DNA of 64,000 bases from Brevibacillus sp051967035 (GTDB taxonomy: Bacteria > Bacillota > Bacilli > Brevibacillales > Brevibacillaceae), in assembly GCF_051967035.1 (NCBI RefSeq), contig NZ_JBQCKK010000003.1, positions 124,001 through 188,000 on the forward strand, in the 5' to 3' direction. The notes beneath the pieces were generated by a model. It made no database searches and was not told the DNA's origin. It saw only the letters and a program-made list of their open reading frames with translations. Every line of letters begins with the position of its first letter. Within the stretch, counting starts at the first letter, position 1. This document shows, in pieces, positions 15,852 to 25,200 of the stretch. The position numbers were made by a program, and so were the translations under genes.

Positions 15852-17026
15852 ACGTGGACTCCCTTCGCCTCTTGTCTTTGCTCCAGCTTCTGTTTGACGG
15901 CTGGCAGCAGCAGTTCGCCGGTAATCGCCGCTTCCTCCAGATGAGGATAGCCGGACAAAATAAAGGACGAGATGCCCAGGTCGATGTATTCCAGGATGCG
16001 GTCGGATACTTGCTCCGGAGTGCCGACCAGCAGGACGGCGCCGCCTCCGCGCACGGTGGACAGACCCGACCACAGATTGGGGCCAATCACGTAGTTGTCT
16101 TTTTTGGAGGCTTCTCGCAGCTCATTTTGCCGCTTTTGGCCGATGGCATCGGTCTGGGTGAACCGCTGACCGGACTGCTGGAGCGCCTGCGGATCTACCT
16201 TGCTGATGATTTCCCACGCCTCTTTCCACGCTTCTTCCTCCGTCTCGCGCACCAGCACCTGGGCGCGAAGTCCATAGCGCAGTTCGCGTTCGCGGCCAAG
16301 CTCTTGCTTGAGCGCCTCCACTTCGGCAATCTGCTCGCGAATCCACGCCAATGGCTCCGCCCACATCAAATAGACATCGGCTGTCTGAACGGCAACCCGT
16401 TTGCCCGCAGGCGAGCTTCCTCCATAGTAGAGCGGCGGATGGGGATGCTGCACAGGGGCCGGCAGGCTTGCCCCTCCCTTGATCTCGTAGTAGCGCCCGG
16501 AATAGTGCAGCGGCTGCGTCCCCGGCTCGGCGGTCTGATTGCTCGCCAAAAACTGGGCGGGCTGGGCGTGCGAATTCGTCCAGACGCTCTTGACAATCTC
16601 CAGAAACTCCCGGGTACGCTCATAGCGACCGTCGTGATCGTGGGCAAGCGGATCGCCTGTGGCGAGCAAATCCTGCGGACTGCCGCCTGTCACGACGTTA
16701 ATCAGCGCCCTGCCGCCCGACACCTGGTCAAGCGAAGCCGCCATCCGCGCTGCCAGCACGGGGGCAATCAGCCCGGGACGCATGGCGACCAGCGGCTTGA
16801 GCACCTGCGTGTGGGCAGCGATTGTGGTCCCGACGATCCAGGAGTCAAGGCAAGCTCCACCTGTCGGAATCAGGGCAAAGGTGAAACCCGCTCGCTCCGC
16901 TGTTTGCGCCACCTGCACCATGTAGTCAGCAGTCGATTTCCGCTCCGGCTCGACGCCGATGTACTTGCCGTCTCCTGTCGTCGGAATGAACCAGCCAAAT
17001 TCGACCTGTCGCTTGGATTTCCCCAT
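15848..17026 (-). CDS. ssuD: FMNH2-dependent alkanesulfonate monooxygenase
   Basis: 392-residue TIM-barrel flavin monooxygenase that splits alkanesulfonates to aldehydes and sulfite using reduced FMN from a separate reductase. Family landmarks are the N-terminal VEFGWFIPTTGDGKYIG, AGFTFALIPTGGACLDSW, GGRALINVVTGGSPQDLL, HPPLYYGGSSPAGKRVA, the lid-region segment NLWSGLSTVRGGGAVLLVGT, and SSFILSGYPHLEEA. The start is placed at ATG 17026 with AAAGGAG 8 nt upstream; an in-frame GTG nine bases earlier overlaps the ribosome site. It is first in the operon, expressed from an extended -10 promoter through a leader with a terminator-like hairpin. No NAD(P)H:FMN reductase gene (ssuE) is present in the window. 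Confidence 0.95.
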   Translation of the reverse strand: MGKSKRQVEFGWFIPTTGDGKYIGVEPERKSTADYMVQVAQTAERAGFTFALIPTGGACLDSWIVGTTIAAHTQVLKPLVAMRPGLIAPVLAARMAASLDQVSGGRALINVVTGGSPQDLLATGDPLAHDHDGRYERTREFLEIVKSVWTNSHAQPAQFLASNQTAEPGTQPLHYSGRYYEIKGGASLPAPVQHPHPPLYYGGSSPAGKRVAVQTADVYLMWAEPLAWIREQIAEVEALKQELGRERELRYGLRAQVLVRETEEEAWKEAWEIISKVDPQALQQSGQRFTQTDAIGQKRQNELREASKKDNYVIGPNLWSGLSTVRGGGAVLLVGTPEQVSDRILEYIDLGISSFILSGYPHLEEAAITGELLLPAVKQKLEQRQEAKGVHV

Positions 17027-17061
17027 CTTCCCCACTCCTTTATCTATCGTTGAATTGGAAA

Positions 17062-17102
17062 TGAAAAGAAGGCACAGCCGCGGTTACCCACGAGACTGTG
17101 CC
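17062..17102 (-). promoter_or_regulatory. Terminator-like hairpin in the ssuD leader (candidate attenuator)
   Basis: On the minus strand GGCACAG (17102-17096) and CTGTGCC (17077-17071) form a 7-bp stem enclosing GTGGGTAACCGCGG, followed directly by TTCTTTTC. It lies between the predicted ssu promoter and the ssuD ribosome site, about 45 nt before the start codon. The leader (about 130 nt) is too short for a T-box, and no SAM-riboswitch core is visible. Confidence 0.4.
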
Positions 17103-17161
17103 TCCAGTTTTCTGGTTGGCAAAACTAATTATTCACACTTGAATAGTCGGTATTGTGCGTA

Positions 17162-17191
17162 ATCGTATCACCAGCTTCCAAACACTGTCAA
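17162..17191 (-). promoter_or_regulatory. Promoter for ssuDBC
   Basis: Minus-strand -35 TTGACA (17186-17191), 18-bp spacer, extended -10 TGaTACGAT (hexamer at 17162-17167). Predicted start near 17155. Confidence 0.65.
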
Positions 17192-17235
17192 TAGATTCTT
17201 CCCAAAAATTGTCTTGCTATTCTCCCTATTTCGAG

Positions 17236-17264
17236 TTGACTCTTTTTCCATTTGTTGCTATGAT
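17236..17264 (+). promoter_or_regulatory. Promoter for the monooxygenase-ssuA unit
   Basis: -35 TTGACT (17236-17241), 17-bp spacer, -10 TATGAT (17259-17264). It gives a leader of about 135 nt with several short GC-rich hairpins but no riboswitch I recognise. The two divergent promoters are about 45 bp apart, so one regulator could control both sulfonate units. Confidence 0.7.
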
Positions 17265-17407
17265 CCATTTCATACTTCACAACTCGGAATTTACTTCATT
17301 TGCCGACCAGACCACTGGAGGCCTCCTTCTGACCGCGAAAGATTGCGGCCGGGAGCGAGGTCTTTTGTGCGTCTTGCACTCTCCACTCTTTCCTTGAGGT
17401 GATCGAC

Positions 17408-18751
17408 ATGGGCAATCAAAAACGCAAGCTGCACCTGAATCTGTTTGTCGCGAGCATGGGTCATCATGAGGCGGCATGGCGCCATCCGTCCTCTCCCGTT
17501 CAGGACATCCTCGACTTTTCCCACTTTCAGCGGCTGGCGCAAAAAGCGGAGCAGGCCAAGCTGGATTCCCTCTTTCTGGCCGACCGCTACGCCACCTCGC
17601 GCAAAGCGGTCAAGTACGGAGCAATCAGCGGACTGGAACCGCTCACTCTCCTGTCCGCGCTTGCGGTCGTGACCAGCCGGATCGGGCTGATCGGCACGGT
17701 CTCCACGAGCTTCAACGAACCGTTCAACGTCGCGCGCCGCTTTGCTTCGCTCGACCATCTCAGCAAAGGCCGTGCAGGCTGGAACATCATCACGTCCGGA
17801 ACAGATGGCGAGGCGCAGAACTTCAACTACGAACGAATCCCTGAGCACCGCGTTCGCTACGAGCGGGCAGAGGAGTTCCTCGACGTCACTCTCAAGCTGT
17901 GGGACAGTTGGGAAGCCGACGCGCTCCTCCAGGACAAAGCTTCGGGCATTTACGCCGACAACAGCAAGGTGCACGAGTTCAACCACAAGGGCAAGCATTT
18001 TTCCGTACGCGGCCCGCTGAACCTGCCGCGCTCGCCTCAGGGACGCCCGCTGCTCGTCCAGGCCGGTTCCTCCGAGGACGGAAAAGATTTCGCTGCCCGG
18101 TATGCCGAAGCGATTTTCACGGCGCAGCAATCGCTGGAAGACGCCCAGGCGTTTTACGCCGACGTCAAATCGCGCGCCGCTCGCTACGGACGCTCCCCGG
18201 AACAAGTCATCATCCTGCCGGGTATATGCCCGATTATCGGCGAGAGCGAAGCAGAGGCAAAAGAAAAAGAGGCCCAGCTGCACGAACTGACACATCCCGC
18301 CTACAGCCTGTTGCAGCTATCCAATCGCATCGGCTACGATCTGTCCGCCTACCCGTTGGACGGCCCGTTGCCCCCGCTTCCCGCAACAGAAGCAATCGTC
18401 GGCCACCAGAGCCGCACCCAGTTGATCCGCGACCTGGCTGAACGGGAAAACCTGACGATTCGCCAGCTGTTGCTGCGCCTCGCAGGCGGACGCGGGCATC
18501 GGACGATCGCAGGCACTGCCGAGCAGGTGGCAGACGAGCTGGAGGCGTGGTTTACCCAGGGCGCTGCGGACGGCTTCAACATCATGCCGCAAATCACAAA
18601 CGGCGGGCTGGAAGACTTCCTCGACCAGGTCGTGCCGAAGCTGCAACAAAGAGGGCTGTTCCGCACGGAGTACACCGGAAATACGTTGCGCGCGCATTAT
18701 GGACTGGATATTCCCGTCAACCAGTTTGCCAGTGCGCCTCAAGTCCACTAG
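17408..18751 (+). CDS. NtaA/SnaA/DszA-family FMN-dependent monooxygenase
   Basis: 447-residue LLM-class flavin monooxygenase. Characteristic segments are LHLNLFVASMGHHEAAWRHP, LDSLFLADRYA, GLIGTVSTSFNEPFNVARRF, LDHLSKGRAGWNIITSG and RPLLVQAGSSEDGKDFAARY. The C-terminus carries GTAEQVADELEAWF and DGFNIMPQ. This group includes nitrilotriacetate and dibenzothiophene-sulfone monooxygenases and B. subtilis YxeK. The ATG at 17408 is chosen because TGAGGTG lies 6-7 nt upstream; an in-frame GTG at 17399 is inside that site. The location between ssuDBC and ssuA makes an organosulfur substrate likely. It needs an external FMN reductase not found here. Confidence 0.9.
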   Translation: MGNQKRKLHLNLFVASMGHHEAAWRHPSSPVQDILDFSHFQRLAQKAEQAKLDSLFLADRYATSRKAVKYGAISGLEPLTLLSALAVVTSRIGLIGTVSTSFNEPFNVARRFASLDHLSKGRAGWNIITSGTDGEAQNFNYERIPEHRVRYERAEEFLDVTLKLWDSWEADALLQDKASGIYADNSKVHEFNHKGKHFSVRGPLNLPRSPQGRPLLVQAGSSEDGKDFAARYAEAIFTAQQSLEDAQAFYADVKSRAARYGRSPEQVIILPGICPIIGESEAEAKEKEAQLHELTHPAYSLLQLSNRIGYDLSAYPLDGPLPPLPATEAIVGHQSRTQLIRDLAERENLTIRQLLLRLAGGRGHRTIAGTAEQVADELEAWFTQGAADGFNIMPQITNGGLEDFLDQVVPKLQQRGLFRTEYTGNTLRAHYGLDIPVNQFASAPQVH

Positions 18752-18787
18752 GACATGCAAAGACCCAGAGAAAGGATGAACAAACGT

Positions 18788-19819
18788 ATGCAGCCATCCC
18801 GTAAAACCGTTCGCTGGCTTCGCCTGCTCGCTGTCATGTCCCTCTTGTTGCTGAGCGCTTGCGGCCAGACGTCGGCACCCCGTCAGGAGCAGACATCCGC
18901 CAGCGCGCAGGCAAAAGAAAAAGTCGTCGTAAACATCGGCATTCAAGGCAGCACGGGCATTTTCTCCTATGCCCGGGACAAAGGCATCTTTGAACAAGCA
19001 TTTGCCAAAGCCGGAGCCGAAGTGAAGTGGCATGAATTTGCCAGCGGACCCCCGCATTTCGAAGCGATTGCCTCCGGACGGCTTGACTTCGGAGCAACAG
19101 GCGGCACTCCGGTCGTCTCGGCGCAAACCGGAGGAGTCGATTTCAAGGCGATCGCCGTCGCCAGCGATGGCAAGCGCAACAATGCAATCGTCATCCCGAA
19201 AGACAGCCCGATCACCGAAATCCATCAGCTCAAGGGCAAAAAAATCGCCGTCGCCAAAGGCAGCAGCGCCTACAACTTCCTGTACATGGTGCTGGATCGG
19301 GCCGGGCTGACCGACAAGGATGTGGAAATCATTCACCTGCAGCCGGATGAAGCGCGGCCCGCCCTCGACACCGGAGCGATCGACGCGTGGTCGACCTGGG
19401 AGCCTTACGTGACGACCGCCGTCGTGCAGACGCAAGCCAAAACGCTCGTGACGGGAGACGATCTGAATTTGTTTGCTCCCGGCTTTTTGATCGCGCGCAC
19501 CGGCTTTACCACCGATCACCCTGAGCTGACTGTCCTGTTCCTCAAAACGTATGAAGAAGTACGCCGCTACTACGTCAGCCACCTCGACGAAGTGACGGAT
19601 GAATTTGTCAAAACGAAGAAGCTGGAGCGGGAGATCGTCAGCAAGGTTCTGCAAAACTCGGACCCGATCCTCTCCCCGATCACGCCGGAATTTGCCAAGG
19701 CCCACCAGGAGCAGGCCGACTTCCTCTACTCCGTGGGCGCGATCAAAAAGAAGCTCGACACTTCCCAGGTCATGGAGAACAAATTCGTCGAGCAGGCGCT
19801 GAAGGAGATCGGGAATTAA
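18788..19819 (+). CDS. ssuA: Aliphatic sulfonate ABC transporter substrate-binding lipoprotein
   Basis: 343-residue extracellular solute-binding lipoprotein. After a basic start (RKTVRWLRLL) the hydrophobic segment ends in the lipobox LLSACGQ, so Cys is the predicted lipidated residue. The mature domain has VVVNIGIQGSTGIFSYARDK, SGRLDFGATGGTPVVSAQ, LKGKKIAVAKGSSAYNFL and DAWSTWEPYV, typical of SsuA/NrtA-type proteins. Two starts compete: ATG 18776 directly abuts AAAGG, whereas ATG 18788 is at a proper distance from it and is preferred. It forms an operon with the upstream monooxygenase and supplies substrate to SsuBC, encoded divergently. Confidence 0.92.
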   Translation: MQPSRKTVRWLRLLAVMSLLLLSACGQTSAPRQEQTSASAQAKEKVVVNIGIQGSTGIFSYARDKGIFEQAFAKAGAEVKWHEFASGPPHFEAIASGRLDFGATGGTPVVSAQTGGVDFKAIAVASDGKRNNAIVIPKDSPITEIHQLKGKKIAVAKGSSAYNFLYMVLDRAGLTDKDVEIIHLQPDEARPALDTGAIDAWSTWEPYVTTAVVQTQAKTLVTGDDLNLFAPGFLIARTGFTTDHPELTVLFLKTYEEVRRYYVSHLDEVTDEFVKTKKLEREIVSKVLQNSDPILSPITPEFAKAHQEQADFLYSVGAIKKKLDTSQVMENKFVEQALKEIGN

Positions 19820-19873
19820 CGCTTCCTGTTCGAGTGCCGAGGAAAGATGGCCGTGCCAAACTAGCGAAAAAAA

Positions 19874-19896
19874 AAGGACGGGAGGATCCCGTCCTT
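19874..19896. terminator. Bidirectional terminator between ssuA and yugI
   Basis: AAGGACGGGA (19874-19883), 3-nt loop, TCCCGTCCTT (19887-19896): a perfect 10-bp stem with an A-run on the left and a T-rich stretch on the right, serving both convergent genes. Confidence 0.85.
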
Positions 19897-19918
19897 CTTT
19901 CTTTCGTTATCACAAGGC

Positions 19919-20332
19919 TTAGTAGCCACGTTTTGCGTTCTTTTTATTGATAGTCGCAAGGTTCTCTTCGCTGTGCTTCAACCATTTTTTCAATTTGTCC
20001 TCGAAGGAAGCAGCGCTATCGCGTTTTGTATTTCCTCCGCGGTCGCCTCCACGATATCCACCACCACGGCGCTCTTCGCGCTCCGGACGCTCAGGCGCTG
20101 GGAGTGCGGCGCGAACCGAAAGCGAGATTTTACCTGCATCATCAATGGAGAGAACTTTTACCTTTACCAGTTCCCCCACGGTAAAGTGATCGTTGATGTC
20201 CTTTACAAAACCGTTTGCTACTTGGGAAATGTGGACCAGCCCCTGTTCCGTTTCGCTGACTGCTACAAACATCCCAAACGGTTTGATCGCTGTCACTTTT
20301 CCTTCGATGATGCTTCCCACTTGTACTGCCAT
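19919..20332 (-). CDS. yugI: S1-domain RNA-binding protein, general stress protein 13 (YugI)
   Basis: 137 residues. An S1 RNA-binding domain fills residues 1-75: VGSIIEGKVTAIKPFGMFVA, GLVHISQVANGFVKDINDHF and VKVKVLSIDDAGKISLSVRA. The tail is Arg/Gly-rich (RRGGGYRGGDRGG) followed by a basic helix (EDKLKKWLKHSEENLA), as in ribosome-associated YugI/GSP13 proteins. The ATG at 20332 has AAAGGAG upstream. It is a single gene between terminators. Probable role: ribosome- or mRNA-associated general stress protein in the cytoplasm. Confidence 0.93.
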   Translation of the reverse strand: MAVQVGSIIEGKVTAIKPFGMFVAVSETEQGLVHISQVANGFVKDINDHFTVGELVKVKVLSIDDAGKISLSVRAALPAPERPEREERRGGGYRGGDRGGNTKRDSAASFEDKLKKWLKHSEENLATINKKNAKRGY

Positions 20333-20430
20333 CCAGTTTGCACTCCTTTTATGATTTCAGAAAAATGGTGAGAACCTCAAACCAGAAGCCTCATTCTCCT
20401 AGTATAGCAGAGAAATTCCAATACTGAAAA

Positions 20431-20448
20431 GCCTATTCTTTACTAGGC
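20431..20448 (-). terminator. Probable ackA terminator
   Basis: On the minus strand GCCTA and TAGGC (20444-20448 / 20431-20435) form a short stem followed by TTTTC, 13 bp past the ackA stop. The stem is only 5 bp, so confidence is moderate. Confidence 0.45.
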
Positions 20449-20460
20449 GACGACTTCATG

Positions 20461-21588
20461 CTACTGAAAGGACAGCTCGAACGCATCCATAGCCATGACA
20501 AGCTCTTCGTTGGTAGGAATGACCATAACCTTTACCGGAGAATATTCGGTACTGATAAATGCTTCGCCCTTACATACCCGGTTCGCTTCGCGGTCCAGGT
20601 TGACTCCGGCGAATTCCAGTCCGGTGCAAACCATTTCACGGACGGTAGCACTATTTTCTCCCACACCTGCCGTAAAAATAATGCCGTCGACGCCATTCAG
20701 TCTCGCCAGGTACAACCCGATATGCTTGTGCAGGATGGTTGTGAACAATTCCAGGGCAATCTGGCTGCGGTAATGCCCCTCTTCCGCCATTTTCATGACG
20801 TCGCGCAAATCGTTGGAGACGCCGGAGACGCCCATCAATCCGCTCTTGTTGTTCAAAATCGCAATCGCGCCAGCGGTGTCCGTCTTTTCGATTTCCTCAA
20901 TGTAAGGAATGATACCCGGATCGATGTTGCCGCTGCGCGTTCCCATCGACAGTCCCGCCAGCGGCGTCATGCCCATGGAAGTGTCAAACGATTCTCCGTA
21001 GCGAATCGCCGTAATGCTGACGCCGCTTCCGATGTGGCAGCTGATTAGTCTGAGCTGCTCTTTTGGTCGGTTCAACATTTCCTCCGCCCGGCCCATCACA
21101 TAGCGGTGGGACGTGCCGTGGAATCCGTACTTGCGGATGCCGTAATGCTCGTAATACTCGTATGGCAAAGCATACAAATAAGAGGACGGAGGCATCGTCT
21201 GGTGGAACGCGGTATCAAAAACCGCCACGTGTTTCAGATCGGGAAAGATGCTTTGCGCAATCTCGATCCCGGTCAGGTTGATCGGGTTATGCAGCGGCGC
21301 GAAACGGGACAGGCTGCGAATTTCCGCTTTTACCTGCTCGTCAACGATGACAGAGTTCTTAAAGGCTTCGCCACCGTGAACGACCCGGTGAGAGATCACA
21401 TCAATGCGATAGGACTTTAATGTTTCAAACACGCCACGAATGGTATCCTCGTATTGGTCGCGCTGAATTTGCTGCAAATAATCTTGGGCCAGCAACGTTT
21501 TGCTTGGCATCTCATAAAGCTTGTACTTGACCGAGGAACTACCGCAGTTCAGTACGAGCACGTTCTTTTTGTCTGACACGAGTCTCAT
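20461..21588 (-). CDS. ackA: Acetate kinase
   Basis: 375-residue ASKHA-superfamily kinase that interconverts acetate + ATP and acetyl phosphate + ADP. Motifs include the phosphate-1 loop VLVLNCGSSSVKYKLY, SHRVVHGGEAF, FAPLHNPINL, VAVFDTAFHQTMP, YGFHGTSHRYV, DTSMGMTPLAGLSMGTRSG, SGVSNDLRDV and the C-terminal FTAGVGENS. The length is some 20 residues below the usual 395-400, mainly from a shorter region before SHRVVHGG. The ATG at 21588 has GGGAG close upstream. It is not next to pta here. It should supply acetyl phosphate/ATP in overflow metabolism. Confidence 0.96.
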   Translation of the reverse strand: MRLVSDKKNVLVLNCGSSSVKYKLYEMPSKTLLAQDYLQQIQRDQYEDTIRGVFETLKSYRIDVISHRVVHGGEAFKNSVIVDEQVKAEIRSLSRFAPLHNPINLTGIEIAQSIFPDLKHVAVFDTAFHQTMPPSSYLYALPYEYYEHYGIRKYGFHGTSHRYVMGRAEEMLNRPKEQLRLISCHIGSGVSITAIRYGESFDTSMGMTPLAGLSMGTRSGNIDPGIIPYIEEIEKTDTAGAIAILNNKSGLMGVSGVSNDLRDVMKMAEEGHYRSQIALELFTTILHKHIGLYLARLNGVDGIIFTAGVGENSATVREMVCTGLEFAGVNLDREANRVCKGEAFISTEYSPVKVMVIPTNEELVMAMDAFELSFQ

Positions 21589-21643
21589 CCACTCCCTACT
21601 CTTTCAATCAAGCAACTGCCCCGGTCAGAATGACAGTCGCCCC

Positions 21644-22147
21644 CTATATATTACACTGATATGCTCTTTGTGAATATAGATAGTTGAGAAGAATTATCAA
21701 CAACATCGTGACAGAACCCGATAAATCCAACAAGACGTCACTTACCATTCCTGTCCGGTCCGGGGTAAACGTTTGGTGCCACTCGTCCAATACAGCCACC
21801 AGCAAGCTGCAAAAGGCGCTCCAGGGCAGCGCGACAGCGAAAGAAAGACGGTGGGAAAACACGCGATACAAGCTGAACGCTAATAAGGCAAATACTGTAA
21901 AATGAGTTCCTTTGCGAAGAAAAAACTCGATAAAACCCGCAGCTCCCTTGCTCTCCACGCTGATTTCGCGGCCAGCGTACGGAATGGCAATTCCCTCCAT
22001 TCGCTCGCTCCAGCTTTTTTCATCCACGATCTTGGATATCGTTCCCCGCAAATCCTGTTTGTACTACGGCTGGGACGACGACAGGAACAAACCGATCAAA
22101 ATGGCCGCCAACAGCAGGTAATCCAGGAGTTTTGTCATGCGACGCAC
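21644..22147 (-). pseudogene. VanZ-family membrane protein interrupted by an in-frame amber codon
   Basis: The frame starts at GTG 22147 (GGAGGGAG seven bases upstream; ATG 22138 is an alternative) and encodes MTKLLDYLLLAAILIGLF then LSSSQP. A TAG follows at 22066-22064, and the same frame continues YKQDLRGTISKIVDEKSW through two or three more membrane helices (KGTHFTVFALLAFSLYRVF, SFCSLLVAVLDEWHQ-like, VTMLLIILLNYLYS) to 21644. VanZ proteins have SSQPY-x-x-Q-D-L at this spot, so TAG exactly replaces the conserved Tyr, a one-base change from TAT or TAC. Downstream coding is otherwise intact, with the family EWHQTF and DVLLDLSG motifs. It could be a recent pseudogene, readthrough, restart at a downstream codon, or a sequencing error. 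Confidence 0.75.
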
Positions 22148-22235
22148 GCGTAGGCTCCCTCCCCTCCTCCGTTCTTTTCTCATCTTACCCGAGATGGCAC
22201 CAAAAATCCTTGCCGAGCCTGTGAACAAATAAAAA

Positions 22236-22259
22236 ACGCCAGCCATTACGGCTTGGCGT
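22236..22259 (-). terminator. Terminator of the RND efflux operon
   Basis: On the minus strand ACGCCAAGCC-GTAAT-GGCTGGCGT is followed by TTTTTATTTG. The stop codon of the pump gene lies in the hairpin loop. Confidence 0.8.
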
Positions 22260-25200
22260 CCTCTGTAGTCGCTTGGAGCGGCAAAAAGTCCTCCTGCGAC
22301 AGCTCCTTTTTCGGATGGACGGATTCTTCCTGTCGTTCCTTGCGCCGCTCGTTTGCGAGCTGCTTTTGCCTGCGCTTCCATTCCCGCAAGTCGCGGCGGC
22401 GAACCCGCTCGTTTTCCTGCCAGTGCCGCAAGCTTCGCACGAGAACAGACAGCGACAGATCGGACGGAGCGCTGTCCCTCCATTGGGCGGCGTACTGCAT
22501 GCCCGGCACAAGCACGAGCGTGACGAAGGCGGCGAGTAAAATCCCGAACAACAATGTGCTGCCAAAGGAGGCAACTGTTTCCCCGCCCGCCATCCAGCCT
22601 CCGACAATCGGCAGGCAAGCAAGGGCAATCGCTGCGTTTGTGCCCGTGTGCGCTTTCCACACACGCTTCATGCCGACGCGCACACTCTCCCATCTGTCAG
22701 GCTGCTCCTCATGCGCCGCGTCCATTTCGTCAAGGTGAAGCAAGGCTTGCGAGACAAGCAGGGCAGCCGCTGCCGCCACGCCGTAGAAACCCATGACATT
22801 CATCGGATGATCCAGCCAGAGCAGCCCCAGCGCGACTCCCCCCGACAGGACAGGCAACAGCATCAGGGCAAACCATCCGTCCCTCATTCGGCGCCGCAAC
22901 AGCAGACTTGCCAGCAAAACAACGGCAATCATCGCGGCGATCACGAAGATGCGGCCGCTCCAGTCTTTTTGGTCGGACTGTTCCTCGCTCTGTTTTGTCC
23001 GTTCCTCTTCGTTCCAAATCGTATAACTTTCCGGGACGGTGATCTTTTCTTGCATCGCCAGCGGCAGGTTGTACGCGAGATTGTCGATCCATCGCGGGTC
23101 GGCGATGGCGCTGCTGACCGTGACGACATACATGCCATCCTGACGCTCGTACACTTGGGGCGAACCGGCGCTGGACAAATCGACCAGATCGGCCAGGCGG
23201 ACAAGCCCTTGCTGGGTGCGAATGAGGATATGCTTGACTTGCTCCGGGTGATCCATCCATTTGTCCGGGAAGCGGGCCACCACGGACACGCGGCTCCCGT
23301 TTGCGTAGATGCTTCCCGCTCGCTTTTCGCCCAGGTAGCTCTCCAGTTGGCGTTTGATCTCTTCTTCGCTCAGATGATAGCGTGCCAGCATGTCTGCTTT
23401 CGGACGAATATCGATCACCGCTGTTTGTTGCGGCGGCCCGATCCGCTCATCGGTGACGATTTCCCGATTGTCCTTGTCGCGCCATCTCATTTGCTGCAAA
23501 TAGGCAAGAATTTCCTTGGCAATATGGTTCGTCGTTTCCAGCGAAGGTCCCTTGACGGTAAATTCCAGACGCGTCTTCTGTTCTTCGTTGACGACCAGTG
23601 CAAACGGGTCCGTCTGCGGGATATCGCGCAGCTTTTTGTCCAACTCCTTTTCCAGCTCGAAAACGGAGCGGGTCCAAGCCGCCTTGTTCGTCAGCTTGAC
23701 ATGCAGGGTCAACCGCTCGCGGGACGCGACTGTATACAGGTCAGCGACTTCTGCCAAGCCGCGCAGCCGCTCCTCGGCCATCTTCGCCGCCTGGAGGGCA
23801 TCTTCTATCCTGCGATCCTGAACCATCGGCAGCGATAAAGTCTTGAGCTTTGGCTTCACGTCGCGAAACGGTTCAACCAGCACGAACGATTGCATGAGCA
23901 TTACAAAGACGACGGACGATACAAGCGTGAGGCCAAATGGCGAGTAGCCTTGCTGCACCAGCCGCTCCCAGCGGGGAATGATCACACGCGTCAATCGGCT
24001 CGGCGTCCGCGGGCTGCTATCGTCCGCTTCCGGCTCGCGCGCTGTGAGCCACGATCCGGCCAGCACCGGGACGATCCAGCCGTACACGAGAACCAGACTC
24101 GCCGCACCGAGGACGAGCACGGGCCAGGCGTCGAACAGGACGACTTTGTCTTCTGCCTTGAGCAAATCCGTCATGACGATGGTGAACCAGGCTGCCGCCA
24201 TGACGACGAGGGCGAGCAGCAGCGGCTTCATCACCGTCCACGCCGTTTGCAGGCTTCCCCCAAGCGAATAGGCGCCACGCCTGTCCAGACGGGAAAAGAA
24301 GGCAGCGCCCGCCATCAGGTAAACAAGCGCAAACACGAGCAGCGGCCCCAGCGTGGAAAAGGTCAGCTTCAGCCCAAACAGCCACATGCCGCCCAGCACG
24401 CCTCCTGCCGCCATGCCCACCGCGAGCAGCGACAGAACAGCAGGGCCTGTGCGCTTCAAGGAAACGAACAGGAACAGCGCGCACAAAAGCGCAGCCAAGC
24501 ATGCGAGCAAAGCCAGCTGCCCGGTCGCTGCCGAGATGGGCAAGGCGTGATCTTCGAACAGATTCAGCTCATACTTGCCAGCCGCCTCTTCGTTCAGCTC
24601 GGCCACCATTTCGGCGATTTCCTTGCGGATGGAAGGGACTTGTCCCACTTCCGCCGCGTAGACGGAGATCCCTACCGCCGGAGAGCCGCGATATACACTC
24701 ACCGCCTCGCCTTTGCTACCCCGTGTGTCGCGAATATCCGCCAGCGTCGAGAGCGGCACGTATCCTTTTCCAGTAGCGATCAGCTTCCTGCCAAGCCCTT
24801 GTGGCCCCTCCGTTCGGCTTGTCCACGTAAAGGCGGTGCGATCCGCCGCCTTCCCGACGGTGCCGATTTCTTCCCCGATCACATCAGCCGGAAGCTGATT
24901 CAGCACATCCCCCGGCGTCACGCTGTACGCGAGCAGCATGGCGGGGCGAAAAACGACCTCGATCTGCTCGCGAACCAGCTGGCCGTCCACTTCCACACGG
25001 GCCACCCCCGGCGCCTGGATCAGCTTTTCATAGACGGTATAGCGCGCCACATTGGACAGCGTCTGGACATCGCTGCCATGCAGCAGGTAAAACCCGACCA
25101 GGCTGTCTCCCAGCTTTTCCTGGCTGATGCTGTACTCCTGGACAGGCAGCGTCTTCACGACCTCCGACAGCTTCTGTTCCAGGCGTTCCTTGTAAGCGGA

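Noticed and set aside
17027..17155. T-box or SAM riboswitch in the ssuD leader
   Set aside because: The leader is only about 130 nt, there is no stem I/specifier domain or SAM-I core; only a loose match to the T-box NACCGCG motif is present. Kept as an unclassified hairpin.
14208..19819. Taurine (tau) rather than sulfonate (ssu) system
   Set aside because: The oxygenase is an SsuD-type flavin monooxygenase, not a TauD-type iron/2-oxoglutarate dioxygenase.
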